This document shows positions 19,749 to 30,706 of a stretch of 64,000 bases of DNA, in pieces; within the stretch, counting starts at the first letter, position 1, and each line of letters opens with the position of its first letter. A program made the position numbers and the translations under genes. The stretch is from Chaetoceros tenuissimus (lineage: Eukaryota > Bacillariophyta > Thalassiosirophyceae > Chaetocerotales > Chaetocerotaceae): assembly GCA_021927905.1 (NCBI GenBank), contig BLLK01000032.1, forward strand, positions 265,342-329,341. Reading direction: 5' to 3'. Below the pieces are notes generated by a model. The model was not told the origin of the DNA and made no database searches. It worked only from the letters and a program-made list of their open reading frames with translations.

Positions 19749-21938
19749 ATGTCTGCTTTTCATAGTACAACAGGAACAGGAGGAGACTACTCTGATCTTG
19801 AGGAAATCCTCAATATTCAACGCCAGGGTCGTAGACTCAGTGGCATGCAAATGCGTAGTATAGACCAATATCTGAAGCGGAGATATTCCAACATGACAGG
19901 AGGTGCTGACACTCAGCAGCAGCAGCAGCAGCAGCTCCTCAATGCTCAGAAGATGATGATGAGTGAGGGCGATATGAATATGAATACCATGCAAGCTATG
20001 AGTAACGCCATGGACTTGTCCTCTTACTTGGGACCGTCTATGATGAACAATCCCTACGACCAGCAACCCCAACAGCAAATGAACTTCTCCAACTATGGAA
20101 ACGACGCTTCTGCTAATTGGAACAACGCAAACTTTATGAAAAAGGATGCAGTCTCGGAAAATAGCGAAGCTAAGTCTGACACCAAGGAAAAAGCTGCTAA
20201 TAGTCACAACATGAAAGATACAATGAAAAGCAGGGACGACAGCCTATCTAACGTAAACAACATGACCTCAATGTACGAGCAAGAAATGGGGCGTCAGATG
20301 GGACGAAGAACTTCTATGGATATGTACAACACCCTCATGCAAGATATGGGCTACAAGTACAACCAATTTAATGAACAGCCTGAAAAGCGATCTGTCATGC
20401 CAAAGCGTAACAGTCTTGACCTACTCGGTGATGCTGCTAATTTGGTATCCAAATCAGAGACTATGAACCAAAGCGCAAGCTCTTCAGGAATGAATGATGC
20501 TTATGGAATGTCAGGGCTTCCTCGTGACCCCTCTGCTCGTAAATCAAGCATGGATATGTTGGGACTTGGTTTCAGTGATAGAAGAGCTAGTTTGGATTTC
20601 CTTGGCAACCTTGCTCAAGGAAATTCTTCTGCTACAGCTGCGAGAAGATCAAGTGTGGATTTCCTAGGTGGAGGCTTTTCCAGCACTGCCAACAGGAGAA
20701 CTAGCCTCGATTTTTTAATGAGTGGCGATCCTACTCTAGGACGTAGAAACAGTCTCACTGGTTTCTCAAACTCCGCAAACAAGAGGACCAGTCTCGACTT
20801 TTTAATGAGTGGCGATGCTACTTTGGGAAGAAGAAACAGTCTTACTCAAATTCTTGCAAGTGAATTTGCCAATCCTGCCCGAAGAGGTAGTATACCTCAT
20901 GATACACTTGGAAACCACATTGATCCTTATCAGGAAAACATTTTTGATGATCCAGGCCAGATTGCTAGATCATCTTATGGCTTTCCGCCTTCTGCTGCAA
21001 CCGGTTCTGATTTGCTTACTTTACAGCTTCTTCAGCAACAAAATGCAGAGGAAGAACATGCTCTGAACAATGTTGAAGATTACATTAGATTGCAAAAGTT
21101 ACAAAGCAACTTGAGACGTCAGTCACTGAACGACATGTATGACGAGTATGCCATAATGAAAAACTTGAATAATGGAATGAATCCAGGGAAACAGCCTCCA
21201 ATCAATCCTCTTGATGCTGAAGATTTCCGTCTTTACCAGCAGAGGCAGGAAGAAAAGTATATGAACATGATGGGTCAAATGAATAATCCCGAACCCAAAG
21301 TCGAAGTAGATGACAAGAAGTTGACTTCAAAACGTAAGCGTAAGGAGCCTGAACCTGATCCTGAAGTACTGGACATGAACGATCCACCTCCATTCACCCT
21401 GAAAAGAATTGACAATTTCGAAGATTTACTCAACAAGTCTATACAGACGCAGAAGGATATCCAAGCATGGGATAAGAAAATGGGCCTCAAGCGTAGTCAC
21501 TCAGCAACTATGACAAAATCAACTAGAACTAGAAAGAATCTAAAAAAGCTAATGGAGAAGCATAGAGAGATAATAAGGGAAGTTGGTGAACAGCCTTTCA
21601 TTCCAGAAAATGATGATGATACATCTTCTTCTGACTCAAGTGATAAAGAGAATACAGAAGAAAGTACAGATGAAAATGAGGCAGTGCAAGGTGAACGAAG
21701 CGCGTCTGAAAATGTAAGCGCTGTTGAGGAGAAGGAAAATACAGAAGGAAGCAACGAAGAAAGTACAGACGATTCAGAGGATCAAATGAAAGTTAATCAA
21801 GTATCAGATGTAAATGCTCTTTTCAAGACTCAAGAGATTTCTGGAGGTGTCAACGAACCAATTATGAAACGACAGAAGCTTGAACAAGGAAATGAGCATC
21901 AATATCTCCCGATAAGCGAGAAGTACCAATCTCATTGA
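19749..21938 (+). CDS. Low-complexity protein with repeated RRxS-[LVM]-D-[FM]-L phosphosite-like motifs
   Basis: The 729-residue protein starts MSAFHSTTGTGGDYSDLEEI. I do not recognise the family. Its main feature is about ten copies of a basic-Arg-x-Ser motif, mostly followed by Leu-Asp-Phe-Leu, between residues 175 and 460: GRRTSMDMY, KRNSLDLLG, RKSSMDMLG, RRASLDFLG, RRSSVDFLGG, NRRTSLDFLMSG, GRRNSLTG, KRTSLDFLMSG, GRRNSLTQ, ARRGSIP and LRRQSLNDMY. RRxS is the consensus for PKA-like kinases and can create 14-3-3 sites. A seven-Gln run lies near residue 56. Most of the middle is Met/Asn/Gln-rich and disordered. A conserved-looking stretch at residues 520-620 has KRKRKEPEPDPEVLDMNDPP, a nuclear-localisation-like cluster, and the C-terminus is acidic. 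A multi-site phosphorylated nuclear scaffold or regulator is inferred. Confidence 0.75.
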   Translation: MSAFHSTTGTGGDYSDLEEILNIQRQGRRLSGMQMRSIDQYLKRRYSNMTGGADTQQQQQQQLLNAQKMMMSEGDMNMNTMQAMSNAMDLSSYLGPSMMNNPYDQQPQQQMNFSNYGNDASANWNNANFMKKDAVSENSEAKSDTKEKAANSHNMKDTMKSRDDSLSNVNNMTSMYEQEMGRQMGRRTSMDMYNTLMQDMGYKYNQFNEQPEKRSVMPKRNSLDLLGDAANLVSKSETMNQSASSSGMNDAYGMSGLPRDPSARKSSMDMLGLGFSDRRASLDFLGNLAQGNSSATAARRSSVDFLGGGFSSTANRRTSLDFLMSGDPTLGRRNSLTGFSNSANKRTSLDFLMSGDATLGRRNSLTQILASEFANPARRGSIPHDTLGNHIDPYQENIFDDPGQIARSSYGFPPSAATGSDLLTLQLLQQQNAEEEHALNNVEDYIRLQKLQSNLRRQSLNDMYDEYAIMKNLNNGMNPGKQPPINPLDAEDFRLYQQRQEEKYMNMMGQMNNPEPKVEVDDKKLTSKRKRKEPEPDPEVLDMNDPPPFTLKRIDNFEDLLNKSIQTQKDIQAWDKKMGLKRSHSATMTKSTRTRKNLKKLMEKHREIIREVGEQPFIPENDDDTSSSDSSDKENTEESTDENEAVQGERSASENVSAVEEKENTEGSNEESTDDSEDQMKVNQVSDVNALFKTQEISGGVNEPIMKRQKLEQGNEHQYLPISEKYQSH
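19914..19934 (+). repeat. CAG trinucleotide run
   Basis: Seven in-frame CAG codons encode a Gln run in the low-complexity protein. It is a candidate length-variable microsatellite. Confidence 0.9.
20694..20850 (+). repeat. 87-bp in-frame tandem duplication
   Basis: Two near-identical 87-bp units (20694-20780 and 20781 onward) each encode a [RK]RTSLDFLMSG block followed by LGRRNSLT. The differences are mostly synonymous, so the unit arose by recent duplication with selection on the protein motif. Confidence 0.85.
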
Positions 21939-22632
21939 GCTGAGTGCATGATGCGGGGGTGAAATACAAAATACTTATGTTTGATAAAATTCTTTAAGAA
22001 ATATATATATATATAACCACGTACATAAAAATGAATCTACCACATTTCACCTCGTACACAGTTCAGTCATTGGAAAAAGCATAGTTTTTCCTAATGAAAG
22101 AAAGAGTGGCCGCCTTACATAAATAGAGTGACGTTAAAAGTTCAAAAAGGTTCCTTCGTATCATAAGTACGTACGTACTATCAAAATGAACTTTGCCGCT
22201 CTATTTTCATTTTGAACCTTTTTGAACAACCCGAAGAAAACACAATAGTTTGTTATCATTCACTTTATAGCTGAAAAAGCTACCCTAATCTACGCACACC
22301 AAAAGCATAGGTCCGACGTATTGCTTTTTGCAGTTGTTTAATTAAACGTTCGAGGGAAAATAGTATCGCTCTGAAATCATATAGATCGGTCATTTTAAGT
22401 TCGGCGTTGGATACTGTAGATACTTGCTGTCTTTGCCTCTCTCCTGAACTAATTACCATTGTGAACAAATTGCTATTGGCTGAGCTTTCTACATACAGTT
22501 AGTTAGCAATCTATATCCCTTCAGTTTTTAGTAGACAAGTAGGTTTTTATCGCTTCCAGAAACAGTCACTACTCGAGACACTACACTTACATATTAAAAA
22601 AGGGGAACAAGGCAATCTCAGTTTTGTGAAAA
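21939..22632. other. Spacer before the DYRK kinase with nested inverted repeats
   Basis: No gene is seen. The spacer contains an AT microsatellite near 21995-22013 and the inverted-repeat structure listed at 22140-22227. Confidence 0.5.
22140..22227. repeat. Nested inverted repeats around an AGTACGTACGTACT palindrome
   Basis: The outer arms are perfect 14-mers, GTTCAAAAAGGTTC (22140-22153) and GAACCTTTTTGAAC (22214-22227). Inner arms TCAAAATGAA (22181-22190) and TTCATTTTGA (22206-22215) overlap the outer right arm. A 14-bp palindrome of GTAC units lies at 22166-22179. It could form a hairpin or cruciform, or be a tiny foldback element. Confidence 0.8.
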
Positions 22633-25600
22633 ATGACAAGTGAAAAGAAATCAGTTCAGACTCGCTATTCCTTCTATGAGTCAGAGGAACCTCTAGATTT
22701 TTCATCTGCAGTTTCCAAAGATGTAAAGGAGAAGCCATTGGAAACTGTGCAATCTGTTGATGATGATGTAATAGGAAGTGCTGTAGATAGCATTGAGGGT
22801 CCCGACACTCAGCCTTCTTCCTTCACTTCAGATTTTCAAGAAGATGCTGAAAAAGATACTGGAATAGAAGAGCAAGTCTCGAACGGCGATGTGAATAATA
22901 GTACAAACCCTTATGAGAAAGCTATTAGAGAGGCGCTTATTTACATTCGGAAACGTTCACATGAGCGCTGCGTTGCCATGTCAAATATAAATCCTGAGGC
23001 ATCTAATACTGATCTTCCATGGAAATTGAATTCAACAGATGAACCTCTAGAAGTAGCGATATCGTCCCTACCTCTCTCGCCAGGTAATTGTTCCACGGCA
23101 GTTATGACGGCTACGAAACTTGATAACAGGTTGCTTTCGCCTCCTGCAGATGTACGTCAAGCCGCTGCAGAAATTTTGCGTGAGAAGAATGATGAAGATG
23201 ATATCAATGAAAAATCTATTGAAGTTGTAGAAGCAATAGGTTTGGCAAAACCTCTAGCTAGTCAATCCAATTCCATGTTGAATAGAAATGACTCCAGTAA
23301 TTCATATCTTCCTCCTAATTTTACAATCATGCCAACTAGTCCAGCACCAGGAAAATTACACCCGCAACGAAGTCTTCATCAGCATATGGTGGATGGAGAA
23401 GATTTTGTTGAAGCTGAAGATGCATCAGATGTTCGTAGACGTGCTTTGGAGATGGAGAGAAGTTTTAGGAGAGAAGTAGCTCTGGAAAAGGGTGTTGAAC
23501 AAGTTTTGATGGCAATATTGGAAGGAGTCAGTTCCAATAACTCAAATTCCCAACTCCAAAGTGATGATGTAAATTCTAATAGTGTACCATCCACTATGGA
23601 AAATGTTCTCTCATCATTATTTCAGAATCAAGTTGCCATCAATGGGTCAAATCATTCAAAGAGTCTTAATTTCGATGTGGAAGATGATGAATTCGCCAAC
23701 CCAAAGCCAATAGGTGCAACGAATGCACAAGAAATTTCTGATGACAAACTTAATTTTCAAGGTGCTGGTACACAAAATGAGTCAGAAGTCTTTTCAGATA
23801 AGGACGATTACGATGGTGAAGACGAAAGTGATGAAGAAGAAGATGGAGACGACGATGAAGAAGAAGAGGATGATGAGAACGAGTACGATGATGAAGAAGG
23901 TAGCGGACCGTGCTTGGACCAAGATGAAATGGTCCTTGGGCGTTTGAGTGGGCATATGGGAGGAAAAACTGGTGTAGTATTAGAAAATGACGAACAATCT
24001 GATTCATCGGCGAACAAAATAGATGATGATGAAAGGCCATCATCTCCTGAACAAGCAGGATCACCATCAATCATGTCTTCAATGAAATCTGTAGTAAAGC
24101 GATCATCTGATTTTATGAAGTCGTCATCATCGCGGTCTATGGATGGAAATGAAGCCATCGTTAGAGATCTTTACTCTCATATCCTTGTGCGACATCCCTC
24201 GCAAAAAGTCTCAAAGGCTATAACCTCCAGACAGGGTTTTGCTCAATGGATGTCGGATAAGTTCAATAGAGGTCAGGGAGCTGATAAATTTGTTTGGGAT
24301 GAGAAGGATCCTGAAGAACCAGGATACATTACACATATTTACACAAGAGGCAAACTGCAAGAAATCGAAAGCACGTTTGAGCAGATGATAGAAAGAGCTG
24401 ATTCTGAATATGCATTGATATCGAAAGATGTAAAAAAGGAACAAAAAGCATCATCTTCAGATTTCGAGCGAGATTTACTTGAAGCTGAAGAAATGTTGGA
24501 AAATGAAAAGAAAAGTAATCCCCCCGTAAAGAGTAAGGAAGAGGATGAGAAATCTGATCCTGAAATCGTTGAAACTGCTCAATCGGCACTTGCAACGAAT
24601 CCTAACTTTCCTGGAGCGAAAGCAGCAGGAACTGGTGACGTAGGGGATCTTGAAATTTACCACCTTCCTATTATTTATAAGGCGCACCAGACTGGGTTTG
24701 AACCTACTAAAGATTTAGTGCTAAACTCGGACACTGTTTTCGCAGGTCAGTACTATGTTCAACAAGAACTTGGAAGTGCTGCATTTAGTACAGCCTACCG
24801 CTGTGTCGACTTAAACTCTGGGAAGAAAGCAGAAGACGGCGAAGTGGTAAGTATGTAATGACTTTCAAAAGATTGATTTTAACATTTATTGCTAACTGAT
24901 TCGTTTCCAATAATAGTATTATGATGAGGTTTGCTTGAAAGTGATCAAAAACACCAAAGACTTTTTTGACCAGTCATTGGACGAAATCAAGATCCTGGAA
25001 TTGTTACGTCAGACAGAGCAATGCAGTGAACACAACATTCTTGAGATGAAGGCATTTTTCTACCACAAAGAACATCTCATCATTGTCACAGAACTTTTGA
25101 GACAAAATCTCTTCGAGTTTGGTAAATACATTATGGAACACGATGAACCGCAATACTTCACAATACAAAGACTCTGCTACATCGCTCGTCAGTGCCTGGT
25201 TGCATTGAGTTTTGTACATAAAATGGGCCTTGTACATTCTGATATCAAACCAGAGAACATCTTACTTGCATCTTACTCTCGAGCACGAGTAAAAGTAATT
25301 GACTTCGGAAGTAGTTGTTACCTTACAGATCGTCAAAGTTCTTACATCCAAAGTAGAAGTTATCGAGCTCCAGAAGTAGTGCTTGGATTACCATATGATG
25401 GAAAAATTGATGTATGGTCTTTGGGCTGTGTAATTGCTGAAATGTTTACCGGTCAAGTTACATTTCAAAATGATTCTGTTGTCTCTATGATTGCACGTAT
25501 CGAAGCCATCTGTGGCGCATTTCCTCGCCATATGATTGAAGAAGGTCGTCAAAGTGGCCAGTTCTTTACTCCTACAGGATTGCTGTATGAGAAGGTTGAA

Positions 25601-25930
25601 AGCGATGATAATAGCGCAATCCGTATGAATACATCTACTTCTTTCACAGACGATGACAGTGTGTCTGGTGAAAATTCTTTATTCAATGTTTTGCAGCCAA
25701 AGACAACAACCATGGCTGAAAGACTCGGCTTTGATCCGAATCTTATGAACACAAAAAGAAAAACATGGGAAGAAGATGAAAAAGCATTGTTTACAGACTT
25801 TGTCACAAAGCTCCTCACTATTGATCCTGATAAGCGTCCAAGCGCGGAAGAAGCTCTTGAACATCCATGGATATTATCAGGATTTAACTTGACGGAAGAA
25901 GATCTGAAGTATCCACCGGAAGAACCGTAG
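22633..25930 (+). CDS. DYRK-family protein kinase, plant-type (DYRKP) with acidic N-terminus
   Basis: Two exons, 22633-24846 and 24917-25930, with a 70-bp phase-0 intron (GTAAGT...ATAG), give 1075 residues. Residues 1-520 are acidic and disordered, with a long Asp/Glu run at about 385-420. The kinase domain begins near residue 700 with ELGSAAFSTAYR, the atypical Gly-loop seen in plant DYRKs, followed by Lys746 (CLKVIKN), FFDQSLDEIKIL, HSDIKPEN (845-852), DFGSS (867-871), YIQSRSYRAPEVVLGLPYDG, IDVWSLGCVIAEMFTG and FQNDS. These blocks match plant and algal DYRKP kinases. The HRD arginine is Ser here, while plant relatives have Cys. DYRKs autophosphorylate on tyrosine and then act on Ser/Thr; an algal DYRKP is known to influence carbon storage. 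A similar regulatory role is inferred. Confidence 0.9.
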
Positions 25931-26581
25931 AACTTAGATTTATGATTTAATTTTAATTTTAATTGAAATAAAAATGATTTGGGCTTTTTAAAACAATTGG
26001 CAGCAAACCATGAGTATCCACTTTCTCGTATTTTTCTGGCAATGCATTTATTAATTTTATAATACTTTGACACCTGGAAATCAGCAAAAAATCGCAAAGA
26101 TGTGATGAATAAATGTTGCAAGAGAAGGAATTTACTTATTCAGTGAAAACGTCACATGAATGTATTTTAGAATAGTACGATAAGTAACTACTAGCAGTGC
26201 TTTCTAAAATCATTGCTTTTTTACTGCTTGTTGTCAGGAAAGTCCATTCTTCAGTGGGAATGACAGGGATTTGGTTGATAAGGCCTTTTAGATGTCATTA
26301 AGAAACAAAATTCTGTGACGCACCCGGAAATGATCACAACCGATCGCCGATTCCGGAGGGGGCTTAAGTAAAAAAAGCTATATCCTACTTTTCTAGCCTC
26401 GCTCATGTTGGGAAACGATGAAACTTCCCAATCACCAATTTTTCTTCACAACATTCCACAGAAGAATCTCTATTGTTATTATTGTATTCATTCATCTACT
26501 TGCTATACATTGCAAACTTGAACACTGATCCTTAAGGAAAAAAGAATATATTGTATATAATAAGTAGATTGAGGTTTGAGA
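25931..26581. other. Spacer between kinase and MYB genes
   Basis: This holds 3' UTR and promoter. A pair of inverted hexamers, CCGGAA (26324-26329) and TTCCGG (26351-26356), lies about 230 bp before the MYB start and may be a dimeric factor site. No gene is seen. Confidence 0.4.
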
Positions 26582-29088
26582 ATGGTCAAGTCTAATAATG
26601 GTATCATGCCTCTCGAGGTAGACACATTTGATGTTATCGACAATAAATCAAGGAATGACATGCATCGCATGCCGAACTCCACTACGAATAGATCCTTTCG
26701 AGAAGCTGATACTCCAAAGCATCACAATAAGAAACATCCAGGTAAGTGACTGCAGACTACTTCGAGCTATTGGGTGTGGTGGGATGTATTGAAGCTCTTG
26801 CTAACATATGTTCTGTCGTCATTTTAATTTTACAGATTCAGAGTCGAGTGGTTATCCCAACCAGTCTCCTTATCATTATGGATCACATCCACAAGGCCAT
26901 CATGGAAAATTCTATGGTCGTCACCCTCAAGGAATGCACCCTGCGGCAATGGTTTCACCAGGAGGTTCTCATAGATACAATAATCATTACTATCCACCTC
27001 ATCCTCATGATGGCAAGTCGAGATCTCCATATCCACAACAGTACAGAAACCGTGCCAGTCCAGGATTCCATAATGACAATCGTTACAATGGTCCAACTCC
27101 TCATTTTCATAGCAATGAAAGGAGTCAGAACATGGACTTCTCTCGCTCTATATCTACGTCATTTGCAGAGAAGAATGGGATCGAAGATAGGCGAGATGAT
27201 ATTTCTCTTGGTGATGATGATCCATGGAAGAACAGTCTCAACCAAGTCCCAAGCATTGACTTTGACTCGAAATATGATAATCAATCAAGTCTTGATAGAA
27301 TATGCCCTGATCTCTCCTCTGACATATCTGACTCCACAGATGTGAAGAAAAAGAAGGCAAGGGATGCTAGAACTCTACAGACTATTCCATCAATGGGTGA
27401 TAATTTTGACTTTGACATCAACCAACAGAGATCTGGTCTTGGTGAGCTGCAACTTTGCTCAACAGGCTCAAGTGATAACCTCTTTAAGAAAGAACCTCAA
27501 TCTACGAAAAGAGAGAGAGAAGTGAAGCATAAAGAAAGTCAAAAGAAAGATCATAGTTCCTCTATGTTCGCATTTGATGATTTGACTATGAAAGAACGTC
27601 GCGATGCCCCTCCTACAAAAAGAACTAGAAGTAACAGTGGAGAAGAAAGAGATCTCTACACTGCTTTTTCAATTGAGTCTATGGGATCATTTGCTCAGCA
27701 AACTGATGACGTTCTACCAGACTTTGATCATCCCTCGCAATCAAAAAACACCAAGCCTTTAAGTAGGACTCAGGAAGAACCTTTGAATGATGACCAACAT
27801 GGCAGTGGACGCGATTTAACGTCCAATCTTTCATGGGATATAAAGGGACAAGATAGTTTTGGAGGTGGTTTCTCAGTCTCAAGTCATCTCACAGATGGCA
27901 TTACTGACGATGTGCTTGGAAAGTCCTTTAGTTTTGGCGACGATGACTTTACAAAACCATCGCAAGAGGCCAAAGATTCAAGAGTAAATGATCACAACGA
28001 CACTGATTTTGACAATATTGATCCTATCAGCACTCTAAATCCTTCTGAGAGTATCGACCTTGAAAGAAGAACTGAGAATCATCAAGACTCACGGGGATTT
28101 CCTCCAAATTCTAGCACTTGGGTTTCCAATACTTCATCACAAGGAGGAAGCTTTATGGAATCACAGGGGCAGAAGCCGAACTCTGGACCTTATACTCCAA
28201 CGCATCATTCTCCTTATGGAATGCGCCCACCTCATTATCCAAACAATAGGCACATGTACAGACCAGCCGGGCCTTACATGGGCCAACATTCTTCAGGACA
28301 GCACTCATTTTTACCACCAGCATTCCAGCCTCCACCATCTGGTATGGCTGGACCACCAATGTCTAGAGGGGCTCCAGTTCCAGTCTACTTAATACCATCC
28401 CCTCATGGTGGTGATAACATGAACTTGAAATCACCAGTGAAGACTACGAAAGGATACAATTGGGGCAAATCAGACGACTCAAGACTGCAGGAAATCTTGA
28501 AGAAATACAAAACACCGAAGGATTGGGAAGCAATTGCAAGAGAATTTGGAAATGGAAGAACGTAAGTATTTACAATTTATCTATTATTTGACTACATTTC
28601 GTTTGAACACATGACTCATTCAATGTCTATTTTATAGTGCAAAGGAATGCAATGAACGTTGGATAAGATATCTGAAACCAGGAGTGAGAAAGGGACAATG
28701 GCAAGATCATGAAGATGCAATTGTTATCGAGGCAGTAACATCGTGTAAAGAACAACCTTTCACAAGATGGTCCGACCTCGCGCAGAAACTTCCTGGGCGA
28801 GTAGGCAAACAGATCAGAGATCGTTGGGTTAACCACCTTAATCCTAACATCAACCATATGCCTTTCACAAAGGAAGACGACATGAAACTATGGGAAGGTC
28901 ATAAACAACTTGGCAAGAGATGGGTTGAGATCAGCACAAAGTTCTTCAACTCATCAAGATCAGAGAATCATATTAAGAATCGCTGGTACAGTGCTTCGTT
29001 TAAAAAATTTGTTGCTAGCGAATTCGGACCTGATGCATATGTAAGCGAAAAGGGATCGAAAAAGGGAGGACGTGCAAAAAAGCAATAA
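26582..29088 (+). CDS. Three-repeat MYB (R1R2R3-like) transcription factor
   Basis: Three exons, 26582-26741, 26836-28561 and 28638-29088, give 778 residues; introns are 94 and 76 bp with GTAAGT donors. The phases agree and the second junction falls inside MYB repeat 1, restoring NGRTAKECNERWIRYLKP. Residues 1-590 are disordered, rich in His, Ser, Pro and Asp. Repeat 1 covers about residues 590-645, repeat 2 (GQWQDHEDAIVIEAV to QIRDRWVNHLNP) about 649-702, and repeat 3 (MPFTKEDDMKLWEGHKQLG to IKNRWYSASFKKFV) about 704-755. A Lys-rich tail ends the protein. Three-repeat MYBs of this kind bind DNA and often control cell-cycle genes in plants. It is a paralog of the MYB-like gene at the left edge. 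Confidence 0.9.
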
Positions 29089-29379
29089 AGTGAGAAAGTT
29101 CACTATTTTTGTAATTTTTGTCTACTGCTTTTGGTCCAAGTTTTCATAGTTGTATATATGTTCATCTTTTTGTCATTGAGATATCCTACCTTACTTACTT
29201 ATAATGAAGTAAAAATATTTCAATTATTTTTCAAGAGTCTATCTAACAGTGTACTACAATATTCATATCATATCTATCGTAAATGACATATCATCGGGTT
29301 TTGATTCATCACCTTGGCCCCAAATGAGATTTGATTTGTTTTCTTTCCTTTTTTCCTTATCCCCTTCCATTCGTATTAT
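29089..29379. other. Convergent spacer, MYB / sulfotransferase
   Basis: AT-rich 3' UTR sequence of two convergent genes. No further feature is seen. Confidence 0.4.
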
Positions 29380-30474
29380 CTAATGCAACAAGTCAATCAA
29401 ATCTGTTCCAGACAAGACTTTCTTGACTTCTTTGAAATTAGAAATAATTTCCTCGTGACTTTTTGGGGTGGTGGATGCATATTCAAATGCCTTTCTTACA
29501 TCTCCCATGGTGAGATCATCTTGTGGGCCAATTCCAAGAAATTTGAAGATTTGCATCCATTCATTTGCCAAGTATTCATCTCTGGCTTCATGATCAAAAA
29601 GTGCCTCATAATAAACATGAATATGCTTTATTCCAAAAGTATCCAGTCTTTCCTCGTAAACTTTAGCATTGTTTCTTGATTCTCGTAAATGTTCAATAAA
29701 TGCCTCCTGTTCTTCATCTGTACTCAATTCTATGGAAATACCTTTTGCTTGCGTTTCATGATTTTTGATACAAGTTAAATCGTCAGTCTTGCAATGAGCT
29801 GGTACTTCCTCTGAGTGCTGCTTTCCTCTATGCTTCAAGTTTGATAAGTATCGATCCAAAGGGTTTCTAGTCAAATGAATAACTTTGACATTTTGATCAG
29901 ACATGACTTTCATTCCTGCAATAGCCATGGGATGATCAAAAGTGGTATGAAATGGTTTCCATTGGAATCCAACCAAGGCATATTTATATTGACCCTTTTT
30001 CTCCTCGTGCATATATTTTCTTTGAATGTTACATAATCGTTTCGTTGCCCAGTCTACATGATTCACATTTTCAAAGAATTCACGCGATGAATTTCTATTT
30101 CCCCCCGTTACTTCGTGGGCAACTGTTGCATCTCCACTCAGTCGCGATAAAGTATCCCATAGGACTGAGCTTCCTGATCTACCTTGTGAAATCAGTATTG
30201 CAGTTGTCGGACCTTTAGGATCAAGTTTGCATCTATCGTACTTGGATTTGGTGATGGGATCCAAGATGCTTTCTTCTGACGATAACTCTCCTATGCATAT
30301 GACTGCAATGAAGACCAGGGCACACATGAAGCTCTTGCGATATCTATATGATATGATTCTCGCTTTTACATGAAATCCTTGGGATAATTGTTTCTTTCTT
30401 TTTTGAGGAAACCCAGGTGATACGACCAACGATTCTATTTCAGATTCGAATGATGTATCAACGTTTAATTTCAT
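29380..30474 (-). CDS. Sulfotransferase-family protein, type II membrane
   Basis: The 364-residue protein has a cytosolic tail of about 45 residues, a signal-anchor helix (near SFMCALVFIAVICIGEL) and a lumenal sulfotransferase domain. The 5'-phosphosulfate-binding loop is ISQGRSGSSVLWDTL, and the 3'-phosphate site is VIHLTRNPLDRYLS with the conserved Arg and Ser. Enzymes of this kind move sulfate from PAPS to carbohydrates or proteins in the Golgi. Diatoms make sulfated polysaccharides, so a glycan acceptor is plausible, but this is inference. It is divergent from the MYND gene with a 232-bp shared promoter. Confidence 0.85.
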   Translation of the reverse strand: MKLNVDTSFESEIESLVVSPGFPQKRKKQLSQGFHVKARIISYRYRKSFMCALVFIAVICIGELSSEESILDPITKSKYDRCKLDPKGPTTAILISQGRSGSSVLWDTLSRLSGDATVAHEVTGGNRNSSREFFENVNHVDWATKRLCNIQRKYMHEEKKGQYKYALVGFQWKPFHTTFDHPMAIAGMKVMSDQNVKVIHLTRNPLDRYLSNLKHRGKQHSEEVPAHCKTDDLTCIKNHETQAKGISIELSTDEEQEAFIEHLRESRNNAKVYEERLDTFGIKHIHVYYEALFDHEARDEYLANEWMQIFKFLGIGPQDDLTMGDVRKAFEYASTTPKSHEEIISNFKEVKKVLSGTDLIDLLH

Positions 30475-30696
30475 TTTTAGACGATATTCTGCGCTATTTG
30501 ATTCCAGCTCTCAGTTATGGTAAAATGTACCTCTTGTATGAACTATACTACACCACAGTGCCAAAGTTGTGTTACAGAGCAAGTTGAGAAGGCAATAAGG
30601 TTCGAAAATTGGATGTGTGATGGAATTTCTTTTGTTTTTGGATGTTTTCCGTTGAGAACCAACCACGTTCAAAAAGCTAGGTAAGTAAAACGACTG

Positions 30697-30704
30697 TGAC
30701 GTCA
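30697..30704. promoter_or_regulatory. CRE-type palindrome TGACGTCA
   Basis: A perfect bZIP/CRE palindrome ends three bases before the annotated ATG of the MYND/MSS51-like gene, within the divergent promoter shared with the sulfotransferase. In diatoms TGACGT elements are known in CO2/cAMP-responsive promoters; regulation here is inferred. Confidence 0.45.
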
Positions 30705-30706
30705 CG

